This document shows positions 45,434 through 60,739 of a stretch of 64,000 bases of DNA, piece after piece. This DNA comes from Muricea muricata. Its lineage: Eukaryota > Cnidaria > Anthozoa > Malacalcyonacea > Plexauridae. Below the pieces are notes generated by a model. It had not been told where the DNA came from and ran no database searches. It saw only the letters and a list, made by a program, of their open reading frames with translations. The position numbers were made by a program, and so were the translations under genes. Within the stretch, counting starts at the first letter, position 1. Every line of letters begins with the position of its first letter. Location: NCBI GenBank assembly GCA_963855995.1, contig OY979717.1, positions 28,539,746 to 28,603,745 of the forward strand, given 5' to 3'.

Positions 45434-46056
45434 TATATACAAGCCTGTCAGAAGTCAATCAGCCTATATTAAAAGATTAAAAGGTCCTGGCTAGTTTATT
45501 TGTGAAGTTAAAGGTAATGTCAAGTCCGTCCTGCGCATCGGTCCTGCTCATAACAGAAAGAAACATTACCCAAATTTTGCATCTTTTCGATTTTTTTTTC
45601 AGAATTGAAACTAGTAAATATTCACTTATAAGCATATCAAACTAGAAGACCTAGATATTCAGTGACCATGTCATATTTTGCAAATATAGAAGTTCAAAAT
45701 TGGAACAAAGCGTTTGTTTTTAGTATGGACTTGGCATTATCTTTATTAGTATGATGGTCAGAAAAAAGCTTTCCCTTGAAATATTAAATTATATATCTTT
45801 TATATAGGCTAATCATAGTTAAGTAATAATATATCCCTTGTCAAGTATACAATAAGAGCATATTCTCTGAATGATGTGAAAATATAAACTCTATCATCCC
45901 AAAACCCAAGGGAAGAGTCTTGTTAATTGGTATTAATGTTGGAGTCTTAACTGAACTTAATTTAACTGAACTTAACAGAGTACTTAATTTAACAGCTTCT
46001 TTAAATTGAGAAACACTTTTTTTTCTAAATTCTGATTAGACTTAACTATACACAAT
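45434..46056. other. intergenic region of the transposon
   Basis: AT-rich; holds the presumed 3' ends of both convergent genes. No ORF of coding character and no clear repeat. Confidence 0.5.
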
Positions 46057-48166
46057 CTATAAATTATTTTGTAAACAATTGTTCAAATATGAAAGAACTT
46101 CCATATATATATCTACCCCATGATACACAGAATCTTGTAGAGGGTCAATCAGTCCCCGTAACTCTTCTGCCTGGGTCTCGTTTATTGGTAATTCTGTTTC
46201 GGGCACCACAACATCAGTTTCATCTGTTGCCTCACCACTGGGACAGGGACTATCCCAGTCAACACCATAGTCTGCAATGTTCTAGATAATCGTATTCCTG
46301 AATGTCAACTCCTTATTGGCTAAAATATTTTTGTCTCATTGTTTTAACTTTGTTTTTCTTTTGTTCTTACTAGGGTCATTAACGACCCTTTTGGTGAAAA
46401 AAGTCAAAGACAATGAATACGATGAAATAATAAATTGAAGTAGAACTGACCAGTCAGATATGACATTTTAAGTACTCCATATACATATGTACAAAAAATG
46501 GAAATTAAGAAGTATCCCAAAAGTATGTACAAGAAATGCAAAAAGCATCTATGTATGACAATTATAAAGAATATTTACCTGATCAGAAAATTCTTCTGCA
46601 ATTCTTCTGCTAGGGTTTGAGAGCATTCCTCTTAACCACATTTGCCCTGGGGATAGGTTTTGCTCTGTACTTATAGGTCCTCTGTTGTGACCCTCCGTGA
46701 ACAGCATCAAGTGTCGGTTGATTATTGGAAGGTACACATAATGCAATGCAGCTAAATGTTGTTCATTGGATGGATTAAGAATACATTCGTCTTCCATGTG
46801 GTAAAACAAGTTGTAGAAAAGGTAAGTGCAACCAGCAAATAGATCCCTCCACAACCTTTCTATTCGCTGGTTGTGAACACTTTTACCAGCAATGTGGCTT
46901 CCTCGATCTGGACCTCGTAAAGGGTGAGACAGCATGTACCATGCCACTTCAGTGTTTTCACCTCCCTTGTCTGAGCGAACACGAGATGGAAGCCCGAATT
47001 TGTCAACTGCTGATTTGAAGCACTGAAGAACAGTGGAAGCTCGGTTATTTGTAGAGCATGCAAGAAATACTATCATGCGGGAGAACCCATCTATTCCACC
47101 ATGAACAACAAATCGCCAACTGCAAAAAAGTAGGTTTTTTTAAGTTTAAACATTTTACATATATTTATGCATGTTATTATGAATATGCTGGACATATTTT
47201 TTTGTACATTTTCTTAACTATATATTTCTTTATTCATCGGTAAATATTGTTTAATATTATGCTATCATGTTAATCGATACATCTACCTGACTAGTTCATG
47301 TTTTGGTTTCATATAAACAAAACATTTACCAAACATTTTGGGAAATTTCCTGTTAACATTGAGTTACATCAACATGGCTCTTAGCCAATAAGCATTTACA
47401 ATTTACAAATGCTACATCATAAAACTCATTAATTTTGAGGTAACGTACCGAATTAATTTATGGTTGCCGTCAATATGCCACAAGGACAGAGGGCCAGCAA
47501 CACTGTAATGTCTTCGCCGGATGATGTTCATTTCAAGTGCCCGTAGGAGGACACCCTCAGGATCAACTCTGCGCATGGATTGGCGGATACGGGCCTGTTG
47601 CATGTGGATGCCTCGGGCCCTCAGGAGACCTGTTATTCTCTTGCACCCAACATTTGGGAAATCCCTTTGAATGTCAGTTATTACTGCATCTAATTGTTGA
47701 TCGGATAACCAGGTATAAACATTTGCAGCTGAGACCCAAAATCACGCATACGCCTTTCAACAGTACGTTTACTGGTAATGAATAATTGTGCAATTTCGTC
47801 AATCTTGAACTTTTTTTCTAATAAAAAATCCAGCTGTTCAAACGGTATTTGAAGTCGTGGTCTACCCCGCTCTCCAGTAAAAACTGTCTCAACTGCAAGT
47901 TGGAAGGTGTTGATGTTGCTCCCAGAGTACTGTTGTAGACATTCCTTAGCCAATCTTATGCAGTTTACAACTCTCTCGTCAACAATATCCAAATTAACGT
48001 ACCTTACTACAGTGCTATATATCCAATCAAGACGATACTGTACTCTGTCAATTAAATTTTCATCTAAATTTTCAGATTGTAGCTGCCTCAATACAGAATA
48101 CAACACATTATTAAGTTCGATTCTTGTTTGCCTACGATTTTGGTCAACTCCCGAGCTTTCCGCCAT
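46057..48166 (-). CDS. D,D,36E integrase-type transposase of the 10-kb transposon, one frameshift
   Basis: Three exons on the minus strand: 48166-47449, 47119-46579, 46281-46057 (stop TAG). Introns have GTACGT...TTGCAG and GTAAAT...ATCTAG. If one missing G is allowed for at about 47733 (GATTTTGGGTCTC), all phases agree and the protein has 494 residues. The N-terminal region ends in a helix-turn-helix ([20 protein letters not shown]), then a linker with MRRVDPEG. The integrase core follows: first aspartate in [14 protein letters not shown], second in [10 protein letters not shown], glutamate in [13 protein letters not shown], with 36 residues between the last two. The C-terminal exon reads [12 protein letters not shown] and ends in a conserved [13 protein letters not shown] tail. 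This is the metazoan rve-like integrase family often annotated as an integrase core domain protein. The single deletion is the only lesion seen, so the copy is young. Confidence 0.85.
47337..47415. mobile_element. family P MITE arm in transposase intron 1
   Basis: The complement of this stretch reads like the start of the family P elements (GCATTTGTAAATTGTAAATG, TTGGCTAAGAGCCATGTTG, CTCAATGTTAACA). Only one arm is present. Confidence 0.5.
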
Positions 48167-48192
48167 ATTTGTTGCATATTCCGGATATCTAT

Positions 48193-48408
48193 CTTCCGGT
48201 TGTCAAATTTTTGTTTCTGAGTGCCATGCCGAATGAAATTTCTTGCCGAATGAAATTTCGTGCCGAATGAAATTTCGTGCCGAATGAAATTTCTTGCCGA
48301 ATGAAATTTCTTGCCGAATGAAATTTCTTGCCGAATGAAAATCGCCCTAATTGCAAATAAGCATTGCATAATTCAATAAATGAATTTTGGCGGATATCAC
48401 ACCTCATA
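48193..48408. repeat. right terminal inverted repeat with 17-bp iterons
   Basis: The inverted counterpart of 38411-38853: outer end ACACCTCATA, six full 17-bp iterons (48235-48340), inner end TTCTGAGTGCCATGCCG. The transposase ATG lies 27 bp further in. Confidence 0.88.
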
Positions 48409-49040
48409 ATAGAATCCCCCCTGACTTTCTAGGCAATTTTTTCCAGCGATCTAATTTTTTCGGTGACAAAGGGATTTGGTCGAACTCGCACTTTACTTTT
48501 TTAATTGGAGCATGTTGATCTAGAATTTCATTAAATAGTGAAACAAAAGCATTTAAGCTTTCATTGACGTCTTTAAGGTTCTCCATAATGGACCAAGGAG
48601 CATTAGAAATGTCTTTACAGAAAGCATCTTTGTCGTAATTTCTGAAACATCGAACAGAGGCATATATCGGTGGTTTTGGACGACATTTCTTCAAGGCAAG
48701 TAAGAGTTGACATTACTCTATCATGATCACTTATTGAGCTGGGGATGGTTACTGTTTGCTTAACATTATTTTCTGTGGTGGTAAGGATGACGTCAATTAA
48801 TGTGCGAGAATGTTCAGTAATCCTGGTGGGCTCCTCAACCAACTGGGTCAGGTTAAAACAATTACAAAAATTCAGGAGGGCACTTTGACCCGGGTCATTT
48901 TTATTCAGAACATTGCAATTGAGATCTCCAAGAATATAGATCGGTTTGTTCGAAGATAAAGCTGACGTTAATGTTCCACTGAGATCAGTATCGAAGCAAC
49001 ATAAGCTAGTGTCTGGGGGGCGGTAGGTTGTACAGATGAC
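48409..49040 (-). mobile_element. APE-type LINE, endonuclease part, 5' truncated
   Basis: The second half of the LINE split by the transposon. In the minus strand, reading from about 49035: an APE endonuclease C-terminal part with YRPPDTSLCCFD, KPIYILGDLNCNVL (GD-N catalytic segment), RTLIDVILTT and SSISDHDRVMSTL (SDH motif). After a frameshift near 48640-48690 follows the linker KDVNESLNAFVSLFNEILDQ, HAPIKKVK and DRWKKLPRKSG. A run of six G at 48415-48420 puts this frame out of register with the AWSNYKN part beyond the transposon. The N-terminal half of the endonuclease is missing. Confidence 0.82.
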
Positions 49041-52000
49041 AAATGATCTAAAATAGGAAAGAATGTCGGCAAATATGTGTAATTCTCTGGCATATTATAA
49101 AGGGGGGGCTTATATTCGGAGTTCAAACGCGAAATTTTGTGTTTGTAATTATTAGAATTGACGTCTTTGCGTAGGCGGTGAGGGTAGGAGGAGACAATAT
49201 TTCACTGTAATACTTTCATAACTTTGACATTCTTTAATCGTCATTTTGGTTTTAATACTTTTAATTTTAAATTTAGACGCAAATAAAAAGCGAGAAACTA
49301 GACTGAAACAAAACCATTACAAAACTTATGAAAAAAGGTGAGACGTTCTCTGACAAAATATATTTATTTGTTTACCAGCTTTCGGCCACCCGTCTGCAGT
49401 CTCCAACGGGTATACCCGTTGCCCAATCTTCGCTACACATCTACAATTTTTAACTTACAACTTATTTTTTCGTAAATAGTATTAATTAAGTCTCTATAAA
49501 CTATTTCTAGCGTTCATTTTTTTTTAAAAAAATATTTATTAAATGCCTGTTATTTGCATACCCCGCATACTGCTCCAGCTGATTCAGGTTACTATAGCAG
49601 CAATCGATAATGTGCCCGCAACATCCGACCGCAAGAATTCTCTGCAAGAATTGAAACTTATCGGAACTTTAGGGGCATTCCTGATGATGACTACAATTTA
49701 GTTGAAACGACGATTCATTAAAACAATCAAAATGTTGTTCGGAGTTACTATTCTTTTGTATTTTATTAAAATACTGGGTGGCTCTCGTAACTACAGTCTC
49801 AAGCATGTAAATGCTGCTTAATCCTCATCTGAATCATATATAGACATGGTATGAACAATTTTCAATGGACATGATTACTACATTAAACAAAAATACGTGT
49901 TTGCATAATGATAAATTCTCGTCGTAAAGGCCTCAACGTATCTGACATTTGCCTAAACATCACCATATTACAATATTCATATTGATTAAGAGGAAAATAC
50001 GAATTTCCGACTATTGTTTTAACTAAGATCAGGGTTATAGAGCTACTATAAATAGAAACAAGCTGTCTTTAAAAAGTAAACGGCATGTTTTGAAGTCCTA
50101 CAATAGGCCAATGATTCGCATGGAATAATAAATACTTGATTATTTTTAAAAATTGAACGTGATAAAAGCATGCTTGCATGTCATTATACATGTCTTCCAC
50201 CTTCTTCTTTTAAATTGAACCCAAGCTTAACCCAGCATTACACAATCGACTATAGTTGAATTATATGTCTTGGGTTTCCTTCTAGGATCTACTTTTGGCA
50301 CCTTACGCGAAATATAACGCGAGCGTCTTCATTGATTGGTATTATGTGCTTGAAAGCGTAAACAGACTGTCAGTTTTCTCTACTAAATAATACATTAAGT
50401 ATATTGAAAAAATATTACAATCCCTTTGTTGCTATATCAATATCCTTCAGACGCCTTAGTTCACCCTTTATTATTCTATTAAAACTGCTTTTTAGAAATT
50501 TTTTTAAACGAATGTCGTTCGATTCTTATTACAATGCGATATCGTAATAACGACAATTTACATATCGAGCACTGTTAAATATCTTGGGATTGAAAAAAGT
50601 TAAAAAAATTGCGAAATAATTTACTTGCAAGTATTAAATGATTTCTATATGGGTTCATTAAAACAGGGGTAACACCTCTTGTTAAAACTCCTCTTGTTAA
50701 AACTCCTAAGAATATTAAATAACTAGAACTGTAAAGTTGATTTAACGCTTTCAATCATTGTTACTTAAATTTATATGAAAAATTCGTCGGTAAAAAAATT
50801 AGTTTAATACATCTGATGTTTCTGCCGTTAATTGTGGGCTATAAGTTTAGCTATGTCTTAATGTGCTGTCACAAGACACAAGTCCTATTTATAGGCACAT
50901 TCAGACTGCATCCATCTGCTACATCTGGTATATAGAGTAAAATTACACAATCGGACTAAATTATATTTGTATATTCCTATGACACACTTTTTTTGTGTCG
51001 ACTTTGTTAAATGTTGTAACATATTTGAATCACTTAAAGACATAGCTGTATAAATAGCTTCAAATAACTATTTAAAATCTATATATTATTGCGCAATACT
51101 GTATTTACAGTAATGCCAATTCTTGTCTGTGGAATATGTGGGATATATAAAAGTGTATTATTCATTCAAATTGCTACAAATTTTGTAAATATGGATGAAA
51201 TGCAGACGAATTTAACCAAATATTCCAATATCAACAAAATACGCCAGAATGTCACTGAAATTTTTACAGCCGAAAACAATGGATTAAAAATAACAACAGC
51301 AATTTGTTTGATGTTACTATGAGTAGCTGAGTAGGGGCAGAAATTTGCTAGGCACTTTCATCTTTCACCAGAAGAACAGAGATAGAGCTAAGATAGCGGT
51401 CGACATACGTCATACGTGTACACCCGGAACAGGAAATAAATTGGGCGGTATTGAATTTCCGGTCTAGTTGTACGACGATTATAACGTCATGCACACCAGG
51501 ACTGGCAAATTCCGATATAAGCTGCAAGCTCATTCAGTTCTGTTCATGTATTTGATTATCATGACATGCCTGGTCATTGCTTGATTCCATCACAGATTCA
51601 CAGTCACTAGCTTTTGACTGTGATGTCTAGCAATGAGCAGGCATAAAACTTCAATCAACCACCGACTATTACTTCTTAACCAAGGAACAAATCTTTTTCT
51701 AAACCATTGACTAATCAGAGACTGACCAATTACAAAGCAAAGACACTTCACTATTAATGGCGGATTAATCAGGGCTTTAAATCTATTGTGCATGGAGATG
51801 AAGTCCAATAAGTTTAATGCACACCAACAAATAGCAATTGAATTACAGTATTTATAGTTCATGTGGCTAATCTACAAAAAATGGAATGATTAAGTGACAT
51901 CAGCCATAAACAGACCAAAGATAAACTTGAAAACATCGAGACACTCAATCGATAAACGTTCAGCGATTAATATAACATCTGGGAAAATGAACGTGTGCCA

Positions 52001-53557
52001 CCCTCCCTAATCATCTACGCTTGCTAAACGATGTATATACACAAACGCCTCCATTTTTGTGGACAAACATCTTAGACCTTTTAACAACATCTGACCAAAA
52101 CGAAAAGCGCACAAATAAAAATCTTTGCTAGAATTGAAAATTATCGAAACTTTAGGGGCATTCTAAACCCTCCAGAATGTAAATGATGCTTAATCCATCA
52201 GGAGTTAAAAGAAATTGTTTCGAAGGAAATTGGAGGTCCGGCTTTTTAATGAATCATACATAAACATGGTGTGGACAATTTTTAATGAACATGTCGATTA
52301 CCACAAACAAAAATACGTGTTCGCATATAGTTATAAATCCTTTGTGGGCCTTAAGGTATCTGAAATTATTTGCTTAAACATCTCCATTACAATATTTATA
52401 TTGAGTCAGAAGAAAATACAAATTTACAAATTTTATATAGAGCATTAACTAAGATCAGGGTTATAGGGCTACTATGAATAGAAACTATCCTTAAACAGTG
52501 AACGGCATGTTTTAAAGTCCTACAATATAGGCCGATGATTCGCATGAAATAATAAATACTTTATTATTTTCAAAACTTGAATGCGATAATGAAGCAATAT
52601 TAATAAAAGCATGCCTGCATGCATGCCTGCATGCATGTCATTATGCATGTCTTCCACCTTCTTATTTTAAATTGAACACAAGCTTACTGCAGCATTATCA
52701 TTGTTACTAAAACGTATATGAAAATTCGTTGGTACAAAAAATTGGGTTAAACATCGAATGTTTATGCCGTTAACTGCAAGTGGGCTATAAATTTAGCTAT
52801 GACTTAATAATGTGCTGTCACAAGACACAAGCCCTATTTAGGCATAGTTGACTGTATCCACCTGCTACATCTGGTATAAAGGAGTAAAATTACACAATGG
52901 GACTAAATTATATTTGTATATTCCTATGACACACCTTTTCTGTGTCCACTTTGTTAACTTTTATAACATACTTGAATCGCTCAAAGACATAGCTGTATAA
53001 ATAGTTTTAAATAACTATTTAAAATCTACATATTATTACGTAATACTGCATATGTAGTAGCTAATGCCAATTCTTGTCTGTGGGATATGCGCGCAAATTA
53101 TTGTTATAAGACTATTCAATTTCATTGAAAGCTACTTGGACCTATTTTTTAAATATTTACGAAATTGTTTCGACAAAAAAGTTGTTCTTCACTATTTTCT
53201 ACAGACACTCGTAGTACTGTCTCTTCAAGTAAAAAATACCGCATGTGCTATAAAACTATAATTATTCGAAAATTTTCATGCACCATGTCAGTATAAACTT
53301 AAACAACAGCAATGAAAAAGTTTTGTTATAACAATTATCGCTTTCGTATTCTAATTTTTTCTCAAACAACAATAATCCAAAGCGTTTATTGCCTAAAACT
53401 TCATTATTATAATTTATTGTGTGACGTTATTATCGACACATATTGTAATGAGCGCACCAACATTACTTGGCCCACCTTTCCTAGTGCTTGAAGGATCTGT
53501 GCTCAAATGCGCGTCCAAATTGCAGCTGTGTCTATCTTTCCCTCACGTTTCTAAACA
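49041..53557 (+). repeat. array unit, upstream region of gene copy 3
   Basis: Resumes at the homolog of position 24000 and stays collinear with 24440-28995. 50690-50710 contains a short tandem duplication (CTCTTGTTAAAACTC twice) absent from the sister. 52613-52640 has a GCATGCCT tandem repeat. ORF 51089-51322 crosses the same block joint as 26150 and is probably not a gene. Confidence 0.65.
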
Positions 53558-53565
53558 TATAAAAG
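53558..53565 (+). promoter_or_regulatory. TATA box of gene copy 3
   Basis: TATAAAAG, 83 bp before the ATG at 53648, in the same context as copies 1 and 2. Confidence 0.65.
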
Positions 53566-53647
53566 ACGAGCCAATCGGCTTTAAAATTATATCCAAGGAG
53601 ACTGTATAACTGAATACGTCTGAAGAAAACAGCAGAGAAGCTCCAAA

Positions 53648-57072
<3,425 letters not shown>

Positions 57073-57176
57073 CGATTGTTTCCAGCGGTGACAATGACGA
57101 GAAAACATGACCATGATGTCATTTAGTGAACTTGACGTGTTATTACGAGTTGATTCTGTAGAAAATATGACAATTC

Positions 57177-57182
57177 AATAAA
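57177..57182 (+). terminator. polyadenylation signal of gene copy 3
   Basis: AATAAA 105 bp after the stop, as in copy 1. Confidence 0.6.
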
Positions 57183-57229
57183 AATCAACGAAAAAACTTC
57201 ACGAGACTGATTAGTTTTATTTCCTCCGC

Positions 57230-58396
57230 GTATTTCACTCGGGAATTATAAAATATTATCACCTATCCCGTCACGACCTCCATCTCACGGTACAGGCAAG
57301 CTTGCGTGCTGTAGCCTCTCAGTATTTTAACAAATAAATTTCATTGTTACGTTCTTCGAATTCTGTACCGAAATATATCCTTGCCGCGCAACGACGTTTT
57401 TTATGACCTATTATAGTACTGAAGCACAAAAAATGAAATATATTTTTTTCTAAGATAAAATATTGAGATTAACAAGGCGAAATCCTGAAAAAACATTTCC
57501 TCAAAATATCGCACCAACGGATGACGTCATCTGTGTGCGTGTATTATAACGCAAAAGTTTGACCAAAGAGCATCCAGACTGAACTCTTGTTATTTAAATA
57601 ACAAATTTTATGAAATGTGCTTAAAAAATGAAATTCTGGAAAAGTACTGTGTGACTATGAATAAATGAATTAGATTCTGTTCTAAACAGGATGATTATTA
57701 AAACAGGATTTGAAATATGATCTTCGTTCACTGTTCAATATCTACGCACGCGATTGGTCAAAATCAATCACGTGTTTTTTGGTTACCTGTCAACAACGAA
57801 CCGTTTGAATGTATTATTCGCAATATCGCACGGGAATGTGCATTTTTTATTTAAATGGCCACAAATTTTGTAAATATCGATAAAATATAGACGAATTTCA
57901 CCAGATTGTACATTTTCGAGTTAAATCAATATTCCTAAAACAGCAAAATACGCTAGATTGAAACTTCTTTTCAACAACGGAAAACCGTAGATTAAAGATA
58001 ACAATAGCAATTTGTTTGACGTTGCTGTGAGTTGCTGAGTAGGGGCAGAAATTTGCGAACTACTAAGCATTTTCCTCCGAACTAGTAGGTATTTTCATCT
58101 TTCACCACAATGAACAGAGATAGAACTAAGATAGTGGTCGACATACGTGTACACTCGGAACAGGAAATAAATTGGGCTGTATTGAATTTCCGGTCTAGTT
58201 GCGCACCGATTACAACGTCATGCAACGTCATGCACATCCAAGTACCAGGACTGAAAAATCCCGAGATAAGCCACAAGTTTATCAAATTCTGTCCATACTT
58301 TTGACTATCAGTAGCTGCTGACTATGATGGATTCTAGAAGTGAGCAGGCAGAAAACTTCGATCAACCACCACCGACTGGTACTGCTTACTCCAGGA
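57230..58396 (+). repeat. array unit, 3' flank of gene copy 3
   Basis: Collinear with 21170-22330. It contains the 58110-58304 open stretch described under 21807. It is interrupted at 58397. Confidence 0.6.
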
Positions 58397-59650
58397 TGGG
58401 CGTATTCCACAAAAAAATTAGAAATTTAGTCAAAAAATTTTTTGTCTATTATAAAGCATTAAGCAACTAAAAATGATGCTATGAATGTTTTGTATCGAAA
58501 ACGGAACTTTTAATATGTTTTTAAAGGCTTTTAGAAATAATTTTGAGCTGACCGCGTTGTGTATTCCTGGTAACTAGTTTCTATTTCCGGTACTAGAGAT
58601 AAATTGGCGGTAAAGAAGACAGGCTTTGCGAAGCGTGAAGCTTGTAAAGTGTTTACTGCCTAGATTTAACCAGAATAAGTTGGGTGAGGACATCATAAAG
58701 TCCGAGGACCACGATCTCTGTTGCACGAAGAATTGTGCGATATAAACACTACGTAAGTCGTCTAATATTTTACGAATTTTTATGCGACTCGGTAGTGCTG
58801 AGGGGCTGATGTTAAATCTGTCCACAAGCATTTGAAATTATATGAAAACTGGCTTCATATCCGTAAGTTAGAGGTGTTGAAGTAGCGCTCTAGTGTTTCG
58901 AAATATTTGTATTGTTCAATGCTATTGTACAATTATATAATTTCTTGTTTTTGGAGGGGGACCATGGGTCACGCTAAAATTTTTCACAATTACCCATAAT
59001 TCTTTATGGTCGTAGTACCTTTCGCTCTCATTCAAAAGGCTTTAGATGAAGTATTAGAAAAGCGTTCAAATCGAAAAATTGAAGTTACAGGTACTTTCTT
59101 ATTAAATGCCTAATGTGTAAAACTTTAGAATAAATTTACTCGATTTCAAATTTTAATGTAATAAGCAGTGCGCCAAAAATGATATCTCAAAATCTATTTA
59201 ACCAATTGACTTGAAATTTTTGGTGAAGCTTTAAAGCTAAGATCACTATCTATGCTATGAATTAGGATTTTTTTGATTGGAAATATACTTTTGACATAAT
59301 TGCCATTTTTCTGTTAAAAAAAACAGGAAAATCTTTGCGATATTAATCTCTTTCAAAAAAACTAACTAAAACTCAATATTTTGCAAAGATCCTGGTTCAC
59401 AGCATAGATGTGACAATGTAGTATCTATTTGTACCACTTTTAGATATTTATCATGTCTTGTTCTTTTGCAATCCTTTTTGGGGTAAAACCATTTTTTCAC
59501 CATTGGGGGTAATTATTTTGGTAACAATAGCAACGGTGACTGTAGAAACTATGTCATTGCTTATTATTTTATAACAGAAGTATTTCTATGTAAATAAAAC
59601 AATGAAATATCTTATTTTAAAAAAAAGCTATTCACTTGTGGTGTACCACC
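58397..59650. mobile_element. Mutator-like non-autonomous element, 1,254 bp
   Basis: Both flanks carry TTACTCCAGGA (58386-58396 and 59651-59661), an 11-bp target duplication. The uninterrupted site is seen at 22323 (TTACTTCAGGAG). Ends are weakly inverted (TGGGCGTATTCCACA against GGTGGTACACCACA). No ORF of note. A 9-11 bp duplication suggests Mutator; the weak termini leave this uncertain. Confidence 0.65.
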
Positions 59651-59817
59651 TTACTCCAGGAAAATATTGTTCTAAACCATTGACTAGTCAGAGACTGATC
59701 AATTACAAAGCCATGAAATTTAACTGTTGATGACGGGTTGATCAAGGCTTGAAACCCAAATGAGCGAAAGTCTTTTAAATTATACCAATTTTTATATTAT
59801 TTTTGGTTCTTCATTAA

Positions 59818-60615
59818 GAACCATTCCCCAATTAGACAAACTTTTAAATTTGTAAACAATTTTAGCACAGTTGGAAAGAGCTTCCTAAATTTAGTTAAAT
59901 TGTGAAGTTTGGTTGCAAAATATTGTAAACTGTTGAAAATATAGTAATGTAAAGTTTGCGAATTTTGTATACTTTTGCATTACGCGGGAAAAAGCGTTAC
60001 CACATTTCCACGCAGTGGTAACGCTTTTCCGTTCGTAATACAAAAGTATATAAAATTCGCCAACTCTACAGAACTGTATTTTCCACATTTTACAATATTT
60101 CGCAACCAAACGTGACAATTGTGTGAAATTTAGGATGCTCTTTTCAGCTGTGCTAATGGACCTTTCCCCTTTCAGACAAAATTTTGAAAAAATCGAAATA
60201 GGCAAAAATATCACCATAGCTTGAAAGAGCATCCCAAGTTTACTAAAGTTGCGAAGTTTGGTTGTGAAATGTTGTAAACTGTAGAAAATATAGCCTTGCA
60301 ATTAAATTTGGCAAATTTTGTATACATTTGTATTACGCGTAGGAAAATAATAATCAAAAGTAACAACTGATTGTCACTTTTCCGCCCGTAATACAAATAT
60401 ATACAAAATTTGCCAACTTCGCAAGGCTATATTTTCTACATTTTACAACATTTTACAGCCGAACTTTGCAATCTTACTAAACTTAGGATGCTCTTTCAAG
60501 CTGTGGTGATATTTTTGCCTATTTTGAATTTTTCTCAAAATGTCATGTAAAAGGGGAAAGGTCCATTGATTTCCCGAATTCAAAAGTTTGTTGAATAGGG
60601 AAATGGTCCATTGTT
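59818..60615. mobile_element. nested double hairpin element
   Basis: Two large hairpins in tandem, 59865-60154 (loop near 60010, arms GCGTTACCAC / GTGGTAACGC) and 60155-60567 (loop near 60365, arms GACCTTTCCCC / GGGGAAAGGTC). Both contain related arm words (TTTGGTTG, TTGTAAACTG, ATTTTGTATAC). An outer inverted pair (ACAAACTTTT-like) encloses them. ORFs on the minus strand across it are read-through of the arms. Confidence 0.6.
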
Positions 60616-60739
60616 GAATCTGTTTTTTTCTATGATGCATGGGTATTAGCCATCAATTAGTAATAAAGTTTGCCCCAACCAAGTCGCGCGCTGTTGTCGG
60701 CTTGCATGTCGCTATGTGTTCATATTGAAAATGCCTTAA

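Larger units (their letters stand above)
38411..48408. mobile_element. 9,998-bp DNA transposon with integrase-type transposase and HECT-type ligase gene
   Basis: Defined by terminal inverted repeats starting TATGAGGTGTGATATCCGCC at both ends, a 6-bp duplication ATAGAA, and insertion into a recognisable LINE ORF. It contains two convergent multi-exon genes: a ubiquitin-ligase-like protein from the left and a D,D,36E transposase from the right. Each starts 50-90 bp inside the repeats and both start contexts read ATGGCGGA. The transposase family, TAT terminus and 6-bp duplication fit what I remember of the eukaryotic IS3EU group, but that name is a tentative assignment. It also contains secondary insertions: family P MITEs, a mariner-like MITE and nested palindromes in intron 5. 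Confidence 0.88.

Noticed and set aside
59891..60640. Minus-strand ORFs of 136, 61 and 65 codons
   Set aside because: They run through the arms of the double hairpin element and mirror each other, as expected from palindromes.
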